A DNA stretch of 64,000 nt from Haloactinospora alba (GCF_006717075.1 NZ_VFQC01000001.1:372001-436000); one strand, 5' to 3'. Shown: positions 18,486 through 26,967, counted from the stretch's first letter. Notes: generated from the letters alone by a model not told the origin. A program made the numbers and translations.

Positions 18486-19460
18486 ATGCCCTTATCACAC
18501 GTGACACCGGCACTGTCGCGCGGCGCCGTCGACATGGCGGGGTACCGTCGTACCGACCAGGAGTGGCTGACGAAGGCGTGGGCGGACCAGAACAGCCGCG
18601 TCCTGGTGCTGGAGAGCGGCGACGCCCGTTCCTACGGGTGGGACGCGTTGCGCGCCCGCCAGTCCCGGACCCTGGTCACCACCGGCTCCGACGGTCGCCC
18701 CCGCCTGGTGTTCCGTTCACCGGAGGAAGCTCCGGAGGGTGAGCGCTACCTGCTCGGTGTGGACGCGGACGAACGCGCCTACTTCGCGGTGCGCGCCGAC
18801 GCCGGGAGGTCGCTGGAGGAGCCGCAGGGGACCCGCGCGTCCTCGCTGCGGGACGTGGGGGCGCTACTGGACGACCGGGACGCCGGGCTGCTGACCCATG
18901 CGGTCGCCCTGGCCAACTGGCACGCCACCCACCGGTTCTGCCCGGGGTGCGGAAACCCGACCCGGATGACGTCGGCGGGTCACGTGCGGTTCTGCGACAC
19001 GGAGGGTCTCGAACACTTCCCCCGCATGGATCCGGCGGTGATCATGCTGGTCCACCGGGAAGTGGACGGGGTGGAACAGTGCCTGCTGGGACACAACCCC
19101 AAGTGGCCCGGCAGCAGGTACTCGGTCCTGGCCGGTTTCGTGGAGCCGGGTGAGTCCCTCGAGCAGGCCGTGGAGCGGGAGGTCGCCGAGGAGGTCGGCG
19201 TAGCCGTGGGGGAACAGGAGTACGTGGCCTCGCAGCCGTGGCCGTTCCCGCGCAGCCTCATGCTGGGCTATCTGGCTCGGGCGGTGGGAGACGCCGAACG
19301 TACCGACGGTGAGGAGATCACCGACGTGCGCTGGCTGACCCGTGCTCAGTTGTACCGGGAGGCAGCGGACGGAACGGTCGTGCTGCCCGGGTCCGCCTCG
19401 ATCGCCCGCAAGCTGATCGAGTACTGGTACGGGGGTGAGCTTCCCGGCGAGTGGGCGTGA
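18486..19460 (+). CDS. nudC: NAD(+)/NADH pyrophosphatase NudC
   Basis: Nudix hydrolase that splits NAD(H), and in other bacteria removes NAD caps from RNA. It has 324 residues. The Nudix box begins GFVEPGESLEQAVEREV and the family signature SQPWPFPRS follows, which fixes the NudC identity. The zinc ribbon before the Nudix domain has Cys152, Cys155 and Cys170, but the expected fourth cysteine at 173 is Glu, so metal binding may be altered. AAGGA is close to ATG 18486. It is convergent with the ANTAR gene, only 4 bp apart. Confidence 0.92.
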   Translation: MPLSHVTPALSRGAVDMAGYRRTDQEWLTKAWADQNSRVLVLESGDARSYGWDALRARQSRTLVTTGSDGRPRLVFRSPEEAPEGERYLLGVDADERAYFAVRADAGRSLEEPQGTRASSLRDVGALLDDRDAGLLTHAVALANWHATHRFCPGCGNPTRMTSAGHVRFCDTEGLEHFPRMDPAVIMLVHREVDGVEQCLLGHNPKWPGSRYSVLAGFVEPGESLEQAVEREVAEEVGVAVGEQEYVASQPWPFPRSLMLGYLARAVGDAERTDGEEITDVRWLTRAQLYREAADGTVVLPGSASIARKLIEYWYGGELPGEWA

Positions 19461-19464
19461 CCCC

Positions 19465-19938
19465 TCAGGTCTCGGCCTCCACCGCGGCACCGTTGCCAGC
19501 CAACTCCGCCGGAAGCGGGGTGAGCGGGTTCGTGCTGCTGGTGACCACGTCGCGGGCCACATCGGCCACCTTGCGGCCCCGGGAGCGCGCGGCGGAACGC
19601 AGCAGGTCGAAAGCCTCGCGCGGTGGGAGCTGGTGCCGCTCCGCCAGGGTGCCGATGGCCTGTTCCACCACCACCCGGCTGTGCAGCGCGTGTTCCAGCT
19701 GCGCCACGGTGAGTCGGAGGCGCTCGGTCTCCTCCAGCTCCTCCTCCGCCCGGCCGGGTGCCTTGGTGGCGGTGGTGCGCTGCGGCTGCTCCTCCGCCGC
19801 GAGGAGGTCGGCGAGGACCATGGCGTTCATCAGGTCGGGCAGTTCCTCGTCGCCGCCGACCCGCCACCCCGTCGGAGTCCGTTCGATGATGCCGATGGCG
19901 GATGTGTCCCTACCGCTGATGGTGCTGTGCGGTGTCAC
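19465..19938 (-). CDS. ANTAR-domain RNA-binding protein without receiver domain
   Basis: A 157-residue protein. The C-terminal half (about 80-135) is an ANTAR three-helix domain, recognised by the HSRVVVEQAIGTLAER stretch and the later AFDLLRSAARSRGRKVADVA. ANTAR domains bind paired RNA hairpins and prevent termination. The N-terminal half is short and is neither a CheY receiver nor a clear GAF domain, so the input is unknown. GTG 19938 is chosen for its GGGGGAG; an ATG at 19962 has none. The window also encodes PdtaS (56520), whose usual partner in mycobacteria is a receiver-ANTAR protein; a link is only inference. Confidence 0.82.
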   Translation of the reverse strand: MTPHSTISGRDTSAIGIIERTPTGWRVGGDEELPDLMNAMVLADLLAAEEQPQRTTATKAPGRAEEELEETERLRLTVAQLEHALHSRVVVEQAIGTLAERHQLPPREAFDLLRSAARSRGRKVADVARDVVTSSTNPLTPLPAELAGNGAAVEAET

Positions 19939-20002
19939 GTTCTCCCCCAATTCCTTGCCCATTGCATGGAAGCCGGCCGCCGCGCGCGGCGGCCGGCCAC
20001 GG

Positions 20003-20260
20003 TTACTGCGCTTCGAGCGTCTTCTTCACTTGGGCCAGCGACGGGTTCGTCAGGGCGGTCCCGTCGGCGAACACCACGGTCGGAACGGTCTGGTTCCCGC
20101 CGTTGACCCGCATCACGTACTCCGCCGCCTGCGGTTCCTGTTCGATATCGATCTCCTCGACCGTGATGTCCTCGCGGCCGAGCTGGCTCTTCAGTCGTTT
20201 GCAGAACCCGCACCAGGGGGTGGTGTACATCGTGATGTGGCTGGTGGCCGGGGTAGCCAT
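20003..20260 (-). CDS. Mycoredoxin / glutaredoxin-like protein
   Basis: An 85-residue thioredoxin-fold oxidoreductase that would reduce mycothiol mixed disulfides. The active site is Cys17-Gly-Phe-Cys20 after YTTPW, with a cis-proline TVPT motif near 58. GGAG lies 8 nt before ATG 20260. The gene stands between nudC and uvrD2, as mycoredoxin does in M. tuberculosis (Rv3198A, from memory), which supports assignment to the Mrx group over a general glutaredoxin. Confidence 0.9.
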   Translation of the reverse strand: MATPATSHITMYTTPWCGFCKRLKSQLGREDITVEEIDIEQEPQAAEYVMRVNGGNQTVPTVVFADGTALTNPSLAQVKKTLEAQ

Positions 20261-20633
20261 CGTGACGTCTCCTTTTCGCCGTACGGGTGTCAACACCGCC
20301 CCGTAGTAACGCTGGAAACCAGGTGCAGCTTCCCGGGCCGTGACTGCTGTGCTCGTCACGTTCACGGAGGTTGGAGAGTGGGACGCCTCTCCGGACGCGA
20401 CAGTTCCTGGTTCCCCGCGCAGGTTGGCACGCGTGCGGCACCTGGTGCGCGGGTATCGGTCGGATTTTCCACCGGACCGGGCCGACCACTGGCCACGGTA
20501 GCGGCGGAACGCGGTGGACAACGGCCGTGTGTCCGGATCGGTGCGGTGGTTGGCCGGATCCGGCCAACCGGCACTACGCGACGGTGCGCCCGCTGCCGTG
20601 GCCGGTGATCACGCCGACGGGCCGGACACCGCT
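20261..20633. other. Intergenic region with a 22-bp palindrome
   Basis: A 373-bp gap between two same-strand genes. No reading frame is convincing. It holds the longest copy of the recurrent ggccggatccggcc palindrome (20548-20569). Confidence 0.4.
20548..20569. repeat. Recurrent intergenic palindrome, copy A
   Basis: A perfect 22-bp palindrome with core tggccggatccggcca and no spacer. Related copies lie at 24995-25008, 26208-26227 and 42812-42829, all intergenic. Confidence 0.6.
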
Positions 20634-21446
20634 TCAACCGCGGGTCGCGCGACCCCGCGTATTGAGCATACCGGGTGAGACGGCGGTGAAGTCGGGGTCG
20701 TCGAGTTGCGCGAGAGCCCGTTCCACCGTGGCGGCGTCGACACGTCCACTGGTGATGAGGCGGTCCCGCAGCTGTTGCCACGTCAGTTTCCAGAACCGGG
20801 AGACCGGGGGCCGGTGGTCGGCCGAGGGAAGGTACGCCTCGGAACCGATGTCGACGAAGCCTCTGGACCGCAGCAGGGAGGGAGTGGAAGACACCCAGCT
20901 GATGTCCGTACCGATGTTGGCGTGCAACACTTCCCACATGGCGTTCATGGTTTTTCCGTACGCCGTGTGGGAGAGCTCCTCCGTGGTCAGGTCGATCGAG
21001 TCGCCGAGGAGGAGCCAACCACCGGGGGAGACCAGTTCCCCCAGGGTGTCCAGCACCCTGAGTCGGTCGCGGAGGTGCATCAGAACGAAGCGGGCGTGTA
21101 CCAGGTCGAACCGTTCCATGCCGTGCAGGGCCGTGTCGTCGGACACGTCCGTCTCGACCGCTTCCAGGTTGGAACAGCTGTCCGCGAGGGGAACGAGCAT
21201 GCTCGCGTCACGGTCGGCGGCGACGATCTCCCCGCGTGGGAACTCCGTGGCGAGCCATGCGGCGATGCTGCCCGGTCCGGCCCCCACGTCCAGACAGCGC
21301 GGGTCTTCTCCGAGTCCCAGGGTCCGGATCTGACCGCGGCTGAAACGGTTATAGGTAGCGGCGATGGCTCTGAGCCTGTCCGCCTCGTCACTGTGCGACT
21401 GGGTGAAGATCCAGCTTCCGTAGCGTTCGGGTATCTCGCCGTCCAT
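20634..21446 (-). CDS. SAM-dependent methyltransferase (class I)
   Basis: A 270-residue small-molecule-type methyltransferase. Motif I is CLDVGAGPGSIAAWLA (about residues 47-62), the acidic strand-2 end is IVAADRD, and post-motifs include FDLVHARFVLMHL and PGGWLLLGD. The C-terminal 100 residues are helical and may form the substrate pocket; the substrate is not predictable. ATG 21446 follows GGGAG; an upstream start would add an unsupported 23-residue leader. This gene is not part of the conserved nudC-uvrD2 order as I remember it, so it is a possible local insertion. Confidence 0.82.
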   Translation of the reverse strand: MDGEIPERYGSWIFTQSHSDEADRLRAIAATYNRFSRGQIRTLGLGEDPRCLDVGAGPGSIAAWLATEFPRGEIVAADRDASMLVPLADSCSNLEAVETDVSDDTALHGMERFDLVHARFVLMHLRDRLRVLDTLGELVSPGGWLLLGDSIDLTTEELSHTAYGKTMNAMWEVLHANIGTDISWVSSTPSLLRSRGFVDIGSEAYLPSADHRPPVSRFWKLTWQQLRDRLITSGRVDAATVERALAQLDDPDFTAVSPGMLNTRGRATRG

Positions 21447-21949
21447 ACGGCAACTCCCTCGGCCCGGGCCGCCAACGGAACCGTCCCAACGGCGCGGAAC
21501 GGGTTCGTTCGGCACGGCGCCATGCGCGCGGCCTCAGTGGCACTTCGTGGGTGGGACGGTACCTGTTCGCTTCGTCCCAGGCCAGAGGCCTCGCGGCCCT
21601 TCTTGCGTTACTTCCGGGGCTTGGTGCGTTGCTCCTCCAACGCGGGGTGACACCCTTCCCGCCCGTCCCGGCGGTAACAACGCTGTAACGGGTGAGATCC
21701 CGCGCACCGGGCCCCTCCCGCACCGGAACGGGAACGGGCTCGTGACCGCGGGCGCGGTCCGCCGTCGCGGCGCCGCGGGTCCGCGGACCATGTGCTCCAC
21801 GCCCGTGCCGCTTGGGCTCGGTCCCCGGGTGGTAGTTGAGATACTGGTACGGGTGCGGCCGGAGACGGAGGGCCATGAGCGGGCGGACAGCCCCGCGGGC
21901 CGCCGCGGCCGCACCGGAACACGTAGCGGCAGGCAGGGAGAGAGGGCTG
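21447..21949. other. Divergent intergenic region, no gene seen
   Basis: 503 bp between the methyltransferase and uvrD2. No convincing frame and no clear LexA-type site was found; a gaac/gttc pair near 21500 has the wrong spacing. A short purine-rich stretch (gggagagagg) just before 21950 serves as the uvrD2 ribosome site. Confidence 0.4.
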
Positions 21950-24055
21950 ATGGATCCAGACCGGGTGCTGGAAGGGCTCGATCCCGAGCAGCTCGAGGCG
22001 GCGCGTTCCCTGCGCGGTCCGGTGTGCATCCTCGCCGGCGCGGGGACAGGGAAGACCCGCGCGATCACCCACCGGATCGCGCACGCCGTCGCCAGCGGGG
22101 TGGCGGCGGAGCAGCAGATCCTCGCGGTGACGTTCACGACACGCGCGGCGGGGGAGATGCGCGGCCGGCTGCGGTCACTGGGCGCTCCGCGCGTGCAGGC
22201 GCGCACGTTCCACTCGGCGGCACGCCGCCAGCTCTGGTACTTCTGGCCCCAGGTCATCGGCGGCCCCACCCCGACCCTGCTCGACAGCAAGGTCCAACCC
22301 GTCTCCCGGGCCGCGGCCTCCTGCGGCCTGCAGCTCGACCGTACGGGTCTGCGGGACGTCGCCGGGGAGATCGAGTGGGCCAAGGTCACCCAGGTGCGTC
22401 CCACCGACTACGAGAAGGCGGCGGTGAAGGCGGGACGGGAGACACCGCTGGCCATCCACGAGGTCGCCCGCGTCTACGAGGCCTACGAGGAGCTGTGCCG
22501 CGAGAACAACCTGCTGGACTTCGAGTCGATGCTGGAGCTGACGGCGGCGATGCTGAACGAGAACTCCGCCGTGGCCGAGCGGGTGCGGGACCAGTACCGC
22601 TACTTCGTCGTGGACGAGTTCCAGGACGTCAACCCGCTGCAGAAACTGGTGCTGGACGCCTGGCTGGGGGACCGGGACGACCTCTGCGTCGTCGGTGACC
22701 CGGACCAGACCATCTACTCGTTCACGGGAGCCACCCCCTCCTACCTCACCGGCTTCAGCGCCGCCTACCCGCACGCCACGGTGGTGCGGCTGGTGCGCGA
22801 CTACCGTTCCACCCCCCAGGTGGTACGGGTGGCCAACAGCACCCTGCGTTCGGCCTCCAACGGAGCCGACAGCCGCAGGGAGCTGGTGGCCCAGCGCCCG
22901 GACGGTCCGGAGCCCACCTACACCGAGTACGACGACGACCCGGCCGAGGCCACGTCTGTGGCCAGGAAGATCTCCGCGCTGATCGACGCGGGGACCCCCG
23001 CACGCGAGATCGCCGTCCTGTTCCGCGCGAACTCGCAGACGGCCACCTACGAGCAGGCGCTGTCCGACGCCGGCATCGCCTACACCGTGCGCGGCGCGAC
23101 CCGGTTCTTCGACCGCCCCGAGATCAAGCAGGCCATCCACACGCTGCGGGGGGCCCGGCACGGCGCGGCGGACGAACCCCTCGTGAGCACGGTGCGCCAC
23201 ATCCTCACCCCGCTCGGCCTCACCGAGCGCCCCCCGGAAGGGCGCCAGGCGCGGGAACGCTGGGAGTCGCTGGCGGCGCTGGCGCAGCTCGCCGAGGACA
23301 TGGCGGGCGGGGAATCCGGAGGAGACAGCGGACGGGTCACCATGGAGGACTTCGTCGCGGAGCTGGACGCGCGGGTGGCAACGGAGCACGCTCCGGAACT
23401 CGAGGGGGTCACGCTGGCGTCGCTGCACTCCGCCAAGGGTATGGAGTGGGACGCCGTCTTCCTGGCCGGTCTCACCGAGGGGATGCTCCCCATCGTCTAC
23501 GCCGAGTCCGCGGAGCAGATCGAGGAGGAGCGGCGGCTGTTCTACGTCGGGGTGACCCGGGCGCGGGAGTTCCTGTCCCTCTCCTGGGCGCTTTCCCGCT
23601 CGCCCGGTGGGCGGAGGAACCGCAAACCCTCGCGTTTCCTCGACGGGTTGCGGCCCGCATCGCCGTCCCTGGCCCAGGAACGGCAGCGCCGCGGCCAGGG
23701 GAAACAGGCCAGGACCGTCTCCTGCCGGATATGCGGGGCCGCGGTGACAGAGGCGGCCGAGCGCAAGGTGGGGCGGTGCCGGGACTGCCCGGCCGATTAC
23801 GATGAGGAGCTGTTGGAGCGGCTCAAGCAATGGCGCAGCGGTGTCGCCCGGGAACAGAAGGTTCCGGCGTACGTCATCTTCACCGACGCCACTCTGCAGG
23901 CGGTGGCCGAACAGGTTCCCGCCAGCTCGTCGGGGCTGGCGCAGATACCGGGTGTCGGTGCCGCGAAGCTGGAACGGTACGGTGCGGCGGTGCTGGACCT
24001 GTGTGCGGGGAGCGCGCCAGCGCGCCCGGAGGACGAGGGGGATCCGGATGAGTGA
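21950..24055 (+). CDS. uvrD2: ATP-dependent DNA helicase UvrD2
   Basis: A 3'-5' superfamily 1 helicase, 701 residues, matching the length of mycobacterial UvrD2. Walker A GAGTGKT spans 30-36, DEFQD begins at residue 222, GDPDQTIYSFTGA follows, and VGVTRA closes the motor. A tetracysteine linker (Cys592, Cys595, Cys610, Cys613) and a C-terminal HRDC domain with IPGVGAAKLERYG are diagnostic for UvrD2 over UvrD1. In M. tuberculosis UvrD2 is essential. The GAGAGGG site precedes ATG 21950. The 3' end overlaps the thioesterase start by 8 nt, so the two are co-translated. Confidence 0.95.
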   Translation: MDPDRVLEGLDPEQLEAARSLRGPVCILAGAGTGKTRAITHRIAHAVASGVAAEQQILAVTFTTRAAGEMRGRLRSLGAPRVQARTFHSAARRQLWYFWPQVIGGPTPTLLDSKVQPVSRAAASCGLQLDRTGLRDVAGEIEWAKVTQVRPTDYEKAAVKAGRETPLAIHEVARVYEAYEELCRENNLLDFESMLELTAAMLNENSAVAERVRDQYRYFVVDEFQDVNPLQKLVLDAWLGDRDDLCVVGDPDQTIYSFTGATPSYLTGFSAAYPHATVVRLVRDYRSTPQVVRVANSTLRSASNGADSRRELVAQRPDGPEPTYTEYDDDPAEATSVARKISALIDAGTPAREIAVLFRANSQTATYEQALSDAGIAYTVRGATRFFDRPEIKQAIHTLRGARHGAADEPLVSTVRHILTPLGLTERPPEGRQARERWESLAALAQLAEDMAGGESGGDSGRVTMEDFVAELDARVATEHAPELEGVTLASLHSAKGMEWDAVFLAGLTEGMLPIVYAESAEQIEEERRLFYVGVTRAREFLSLSWALSRSPGGRRNRKPSRFLDGLRPASPSLAQERQRRGQGKQARTVSCRICGAAVTEAAERKVGRCRDCPADYDEELLERLKQWRSGVAREQKVPAYVIFTDATLQAVAEQVPASSSGLAQIPGVGAAKLERYGAAVLDLCAGSAPARPEDEGDPDE

Positions 24056-24944
24056 CAACCAGGCGGGGAGCAGGGCGGAGGGCGACCGCTCGGGCCAGAC
24101 GGTGACGGAGCTGCTGCACACGCTCGACCTGGAACAGATCGAGGTGAACATCTTCCGCGGCAGCAGCCCCGACGGGGGGCCGCAACGGGTGTTCGGCGGC
24201 CAGGTGGCCGGCCAGGCGCTGGTGGCCGCCGGCCGCACGGTCCCCTCGGACCGGCACGTGCACTCGCTGCACGCCTACTTCATCCGTCCCGGCGATCCCG
24301 CGGTTCCGATCGTCTACGAGGTGGACCGGGTGCGGGACGGCCGTTCGTTCACCACCCGGCGGGTCTCGGCGATCCAGCACGGCAAGACGATCTTCACCCT
24401 GTCGGCGTCGTTCCATCACACGGAGTCCGGACTGGAGCACCGTGTCGCGATGCCGGAGGTGCCCGCGCCGGAGGAGCTGCCGTCTATCCGGGAGCGGTTG
24501 CTCGACTTCCTGGGGAGGGTGCCCAGGTTCGCCAGCTGGCACCCGATCGAGATGCGGCCGGTGGGCCCGCTGTCCTACGAGGTCGAGCGCGACCCCGGCC
24601 TGAGTACGACCCGCAACCTGGTGTGGCTGCGGGTCGACGGGGAGCTTCCCGACGACCCGATGCTGCACGTGTGCCTGATGACCTACGCGTCCGACATGAC
24701 ACTGCTGGACACGGTTCTGCTGCGGCACGGCCGTTCGTTCTCCGGGATCTCCATGGCGAGCCTGGACCACGCGATATGGTTCCATCGACCGTTCCGGGTG
24801 GACGAGTGGCTGCTGTACGCCCAGGAGACACCGACGGCGAGCGGAGCCCGCGGGATGGCTCGCGGTGACGTGTACACGCGCTCCGGCGAACTGGTGTGCT
24901 CCGTGGTCCAGGAGGGGTTGCTGCGGGTCGACGAGGCGACGTAA
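24048..24944 (+). CDS. Acyl-CoA thioesterase II (TesB-like)
   Basis: Hydrolyses acyl-CoA to free acid and CoA. The 298 residues form a double hot-dog fold: the first repeat has FGGQVAGQALVAAGRTV and HSLHAYFIRPGD, the second has LDHAIWFHRPFRVDEW. The Asp of the second-repeat SLDHAIWFH segment is the expected catalytic residue for TesB. ATG 24048 overlaps the uvrD2 stop by 8 nt. The in vivo substrate is unknown. Confidence 0.92.
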   Translation: MSDNQAGSRAEGDRSGQTVTELLHTLDLEQIEVNIFRGSSPDGGPQRVFGGQVAGQALVAAGRTVPSDRHVHSLHAYFIRPGDPAVPIVYEVDRVRDGRSFTTRRVSAIQHGKTIFTLSASFHHTESGLEHRVAMPEVPAPEELPSIRERLLDFLGRVPRFASWHPIEMRPVGPLSYEVERDPGLSTTRNLVWLRVDGELPDDPMLHVCLMTYASDMTLLDTVLLRHGRSFSGISMASLDHAIWFHRPFRVDEWLLYAQETPTASGARGMARGDVYTRSGELVCSVVQEGLLRVDEAT

Positions 24945-24994
24945 ATCACACTCGCCTGTTCCCGTTCCGCTCTCCCGGCAGCGGTCGCGGAGAT

Positions 24995-25008
24995 GGCCGG
25001 ATCCGGCC
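24995..25008. repeat. Recurrent intergenic palindrome, copy B
   Basis: The 14-bp core ggccggatccggcc lies just upstream of the whiB7 promoter. It is the shortest of the copies. Confidence 0.5.
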
Positions 25009-25020
25009 GAATTCCCAGGT

Positions 25021-25060
25021 AAAAAAATGGTTGCCGTGTGTTCGCGGGGCGGTCTAGTGT
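25021..25060 (+). promoter_or_regulatory. whiB7 promoter with WhiB7-type AT-rich element
   Basis: The -35 is TTGCCG (25031-25036), the spacer 18 bp and the -10 TAGTGT (25055-25060). A run of seven A residues lies immediately upstream of the -35 (25021-25027). Known WhiB7-activated promoters carry an AT-rich patch just upstream of the -35, contacted by the WhiB7 AT-hook, so this is good evidence of autoregulation. The start site should fall near 25067. Confidence 0.75.
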
Positions 25061-25138
25061 GAACAACGTCAACGGCCGCACTGGCTGCGGGACGGGATGT
25101 CCCGCGGTGCTGAGAAACGTAGGGAGGTGTCCCGTCCG

Positions 25139-25420
25139 ATGAAGCTCCAGTTGAGCTGGGTCGCCCAGTCGTTCGGCAACGGACTCGTCCGGAGTATGCG
25201 GGACACCCTGCGTGGTGGCGCTGTTCCCATGCGTGCACGCCTGGTCGGCGGAGAACTGCCGATGCTGATCAAGGCGCCGCTGTCGGCGAACTATGAGGTC
25301 ACCTGTGCCCGCATGGAACTCCGTGCGGACAACAGCGATCCAGCCGAAGCCAAACCAGCAGCACAAACCCCGCGCCTGCACGGCGCAGCGGGGGAGTGTC
25401 CACGGAACATCCCGGCCTGA
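25139..25420 (+). CDS. Candidate whiB7 upstream ORF (leader peptide)
   Basis: A 93-codon frame starting ATG 25139, about 11 nt after AGGGAGG. The first 45 codons encode MKLQLSWVAQSFGNG and a stretch of basic and hydrophobic residues; the rest is Ala/Pro-rich. The stop at 25418-25420 lies inside the hairpin that precedes the attenuator, so ribosome position at its end could choose the RNA fold. A product protein may not matter. A shorter internal frame could be the real sensor. Confidence 0.45.
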   Translation: MKLQLSWVAQSFGNGLVRSMRDTLRGGAVPMRARLVGGELPMLIKAPLSANYEVTCARMELRADNSDPAEAKPAAQTPRLHGAAGECPRNIPA

Positions 25421-25445
25421 ACCAACGGCCGGAGGGTTCTCCCGT

Positions 25446-25479
25446 GGCCGCGACCCCGTATCGGGGCCGCGGCCTTTTT
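25446..25479 (+). terminator. whiB7 leader attenuator terminator
   Basis: A 13-bp arm (25446-25458) pairs with 25462-25474 with one mismatch and a 3-nt TAT loop, followed by TTTTT and a further T-rich stretch. It sits 140 nt before the whiB7 start and inside its transcript, so it is an attenuator and not a gene end. Confidence 0.85.
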
Positions 25480-25618
25480 GATTTTCGCTGGCGCCCGTTC
25501 CGCTAGGGACGGGAAACGCCGGGAGCCTCATCGCGGGCCACGGCCCCGACACACCGGGACGTGTCGGTGGCCGTTGTCGCCGACCGCGCTGAGAGCGAAC
25601 GAAGCAGGGAGGACAGTG

Positions 25619-25903
25619 ATGCTTGCCTCGGTCCTGGAAAGCCCGTGGTTAGGGGAGGTCGAGGTCCCCTGCCGCTGGGAGCCGGACCTTTTCTTCGCCG
25701 AGGCCCCCGCGGACGTGGAGGCTGCCAAGGCGATCTGCCGTGACTGCCCCGTACGGGAGCAGTGTCTCGCTGACGCGTTGGAGCGGAGCGAACCGTGGGG
25801 TGTCTGGGGAGGTGAGCTCCTCGTTTCCGGAGAGATCGTGGCGCAGAAGAGGTCGCGCGGTCGTCCCCGGAAGTATCCACGGCCGGCCGAACAGGCTGCG
25901 TAG
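25619..25903 (+). CDS. whiB7: WhiB7/WblC iron-sulfur transcription factor
   Basis: Redox-linked activator of intrinsic antibiotic resistance, acting with the principal sigma factor. The 94 residues have [4Fe-4S] cysteines 18, 40, 43 and 49, the GVWGG turn (61-65) and a C-terminal AT-hook RGRPRK (80-85), which separates WhiB7 from other WhiB proteins. ATG 25619 follows GGGAGGA with 6-nt spacing; the frame is open upstream but those residues are leader DNA. Regulation is described in the promoter and leader entries. The position after uvrD2 matches M. tuberculosis (Rv3197A, from memory). Confidence 0.95.
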   Translation: MLASVLESPWLGEVEVPCRWEPDLFFAEAPADVEAAKAICRDCPVREQCLADALERSEPWGVWGGELLVSGEIVAQKRSRGRPRKYPRPAEQAA

Positions 25904-25984
25904 GCCCTGTCCGCCGGACAGGGCCCGATCCGGGGCCGCCGACCGGCGGCCGCGCTTCTGACCACGGAAAGGAAACAGTGCCGA

Positions 25985-26149
25985 ATGCTGTTGCACGAAC
26001 TTCTGCGGACCCAGCCCGCCACGACGGAGGAGGAAGAGCGCCAACACCAGTACCACCGGCTGCGTGCCCGGTGGCACCGTGCCCAGGAGCGGGAACTGCG
26101 CCGCGAGTGGGGAGCGGCCAGGGAGATGCGGGCGTTGCGATTGTGTTGA
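25985..26149 (+). CDS. Small charged helical protein downstream of whiB7
   Basis: A 54-residue frame rich in Arg, Glu and Gln (EEEERQHQYHRLRARW, then RAQERELRREW), consistent with one long amphipathic helix. AAGGA precedes the ATG at a slightly long distance (about 8-12 nt). A GTG at 25978 opens a competing frame with implausible composition. No family is known; it may be co-transcribed with whiB7. Confidence 0.45.
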   Translation: MLLHELLRTQPATTEEEERQHQYHRLRARWHRAQERELRREWGAAREMRALRLC

Positions 26150-26207
26150 CCGGGACGTGGACAGTGGGGCGGGACACGGGTCCGCTCCACTTGCGCCGGT
26201 CGCCGGT

Positions 26208-26227
26208 CGTGGCCGGATCCGGCCACG
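26208..26227. repeat. Recurrent intergenic palindrome, copy C
   Basis: A perfect 20-bp palindrome, cgtggccggatccggccacg, between the small post-whiB7 frame and the metallopeptidase gene. Confidence 0.6.
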
Positions 26228-26373
26228 GCGGGTCGGCCGGACGGTACGTCCGGCTGCGCAGGAGGTTCGAGCGACACCGTGCCGCAGGCCAATGAACCGA
26301 ACATAATGAATATCAGTCAGAAAATAGGACAATTGCCCTATGTTGCTCATCGCGACTGAGCTACTGTGAAGTC

Positions 26374-26967
26374 GTGTCGTCGAACACGAACGTCGAGGTG
26401 CGTCGCAGCTCCCGACGGCGGCGCACTGTTTCCGCCTATCGGGACGGGGACCGGACGGTTGTCCTCGTGCCGGCCGCACTGTCCAGCGCGGAGGAGCAGC
26501 GCTGGGTGGAGCGCATGCTGTCGCGGCTCGCCGCGCGCGAGGAACGCCGCAGCCCCGACAGCGCCACGCTGCTCAACCGCGCCCTGGACCTGGCGGAGCG
26601 CTACCTCGACGGGCTGGTCCGGCCGGAGAGCGTGCGCTGGGTGGACAACCAGCGCAACCGGTGGGGCTCCTGCACCCCGGAGGACGGTTCCATCCGCCTG
26701 TCCCGGCGGCTCGCCGGCATGCCGGAGTGGGTCGTGGACTACGTCCTGTTGCACGAGCTCGTGCACCTCATCATCCCCCACCACGGGGAGGAGTTCTGGG
26801 ACCTGGTGCGCCGGTACCCGAAGGCCGACCGGGCCCGCGGCTACCTGGAAGGGGTGAGCGCGGCGGCGCGGCTGGGGAACGCCGCCACCGACACGGAACA
26901 GACCACCGTCGACGACGACCGCGACACGGTCGGAAAGCGCGAACTCCCCGCCGAGGACGAGGGGTAG
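26374..26967 (+). CDS. YgjP-like zinc metallopeptidase (DUF45)
   Basis: A 197-residue predicted zinc-dependent protease of the YgjP/M48-like group. It has the motif HELVHLIIPHHGEEFW (about residues 126-141), giving two His and the catalytic Glu of HExxH plus a distal His, and an upstream NRWGSC segment typical of the family. The last 40 residues are polar and likely disordered. GTG 26374 lies 6 nt after TACTGT (26362-26367), so the mRNA is probably leaderless. Its stop TAG abuts a sequence resembling the inverted-repeat element at 58.1 kb. Confidence 0.88.
   Translation: MSSNTNVEVRRSSRRRRTVSAYRDGDRTVVLVPAALSSAEEQRWVERMLSRLAAREERRSPDSATLLNRALDLAERYLDGLVRPESVRWVDNQRNRWGSCTPEDGSIRLSRRLAGMPEWVVDYVLLHELVHLIIPHHGEEFWDLVRRYPKADRARGYLEGVSAAARLGNAATDTEQTTVDDDRDTVGKRELPAEDEG

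Larger units (their letters stand above)
25067..25618 (+). promoter_or_regulatory. whiB7 attenuator leader
   Basis: About 550 nt of transcribed leader before whiB7. In order it holds a GCGGGAC/GTCCCGC hairpin (25087-25105), an upstream ORF starting at 25139, a GC stem near 25368-25393, a CCGGCC/GGCCGG hairpin (25412-25432) that contains the upstream ORF stop, and a strong terminator (25446-25479). This is the layout of translation-dependent attenuation known for whiB7/wblC: slow translation of the upstream ORF by antibiotics would favour antitermination. Alternative pairings were not computed. Confidence 0.75.

Noticed and set aside
21490-21515. Possible LexA box before uvrD2
   Set aside because: GAAC and GTTC are 6 bp apart; the actinobacterial SOS box needs 4.
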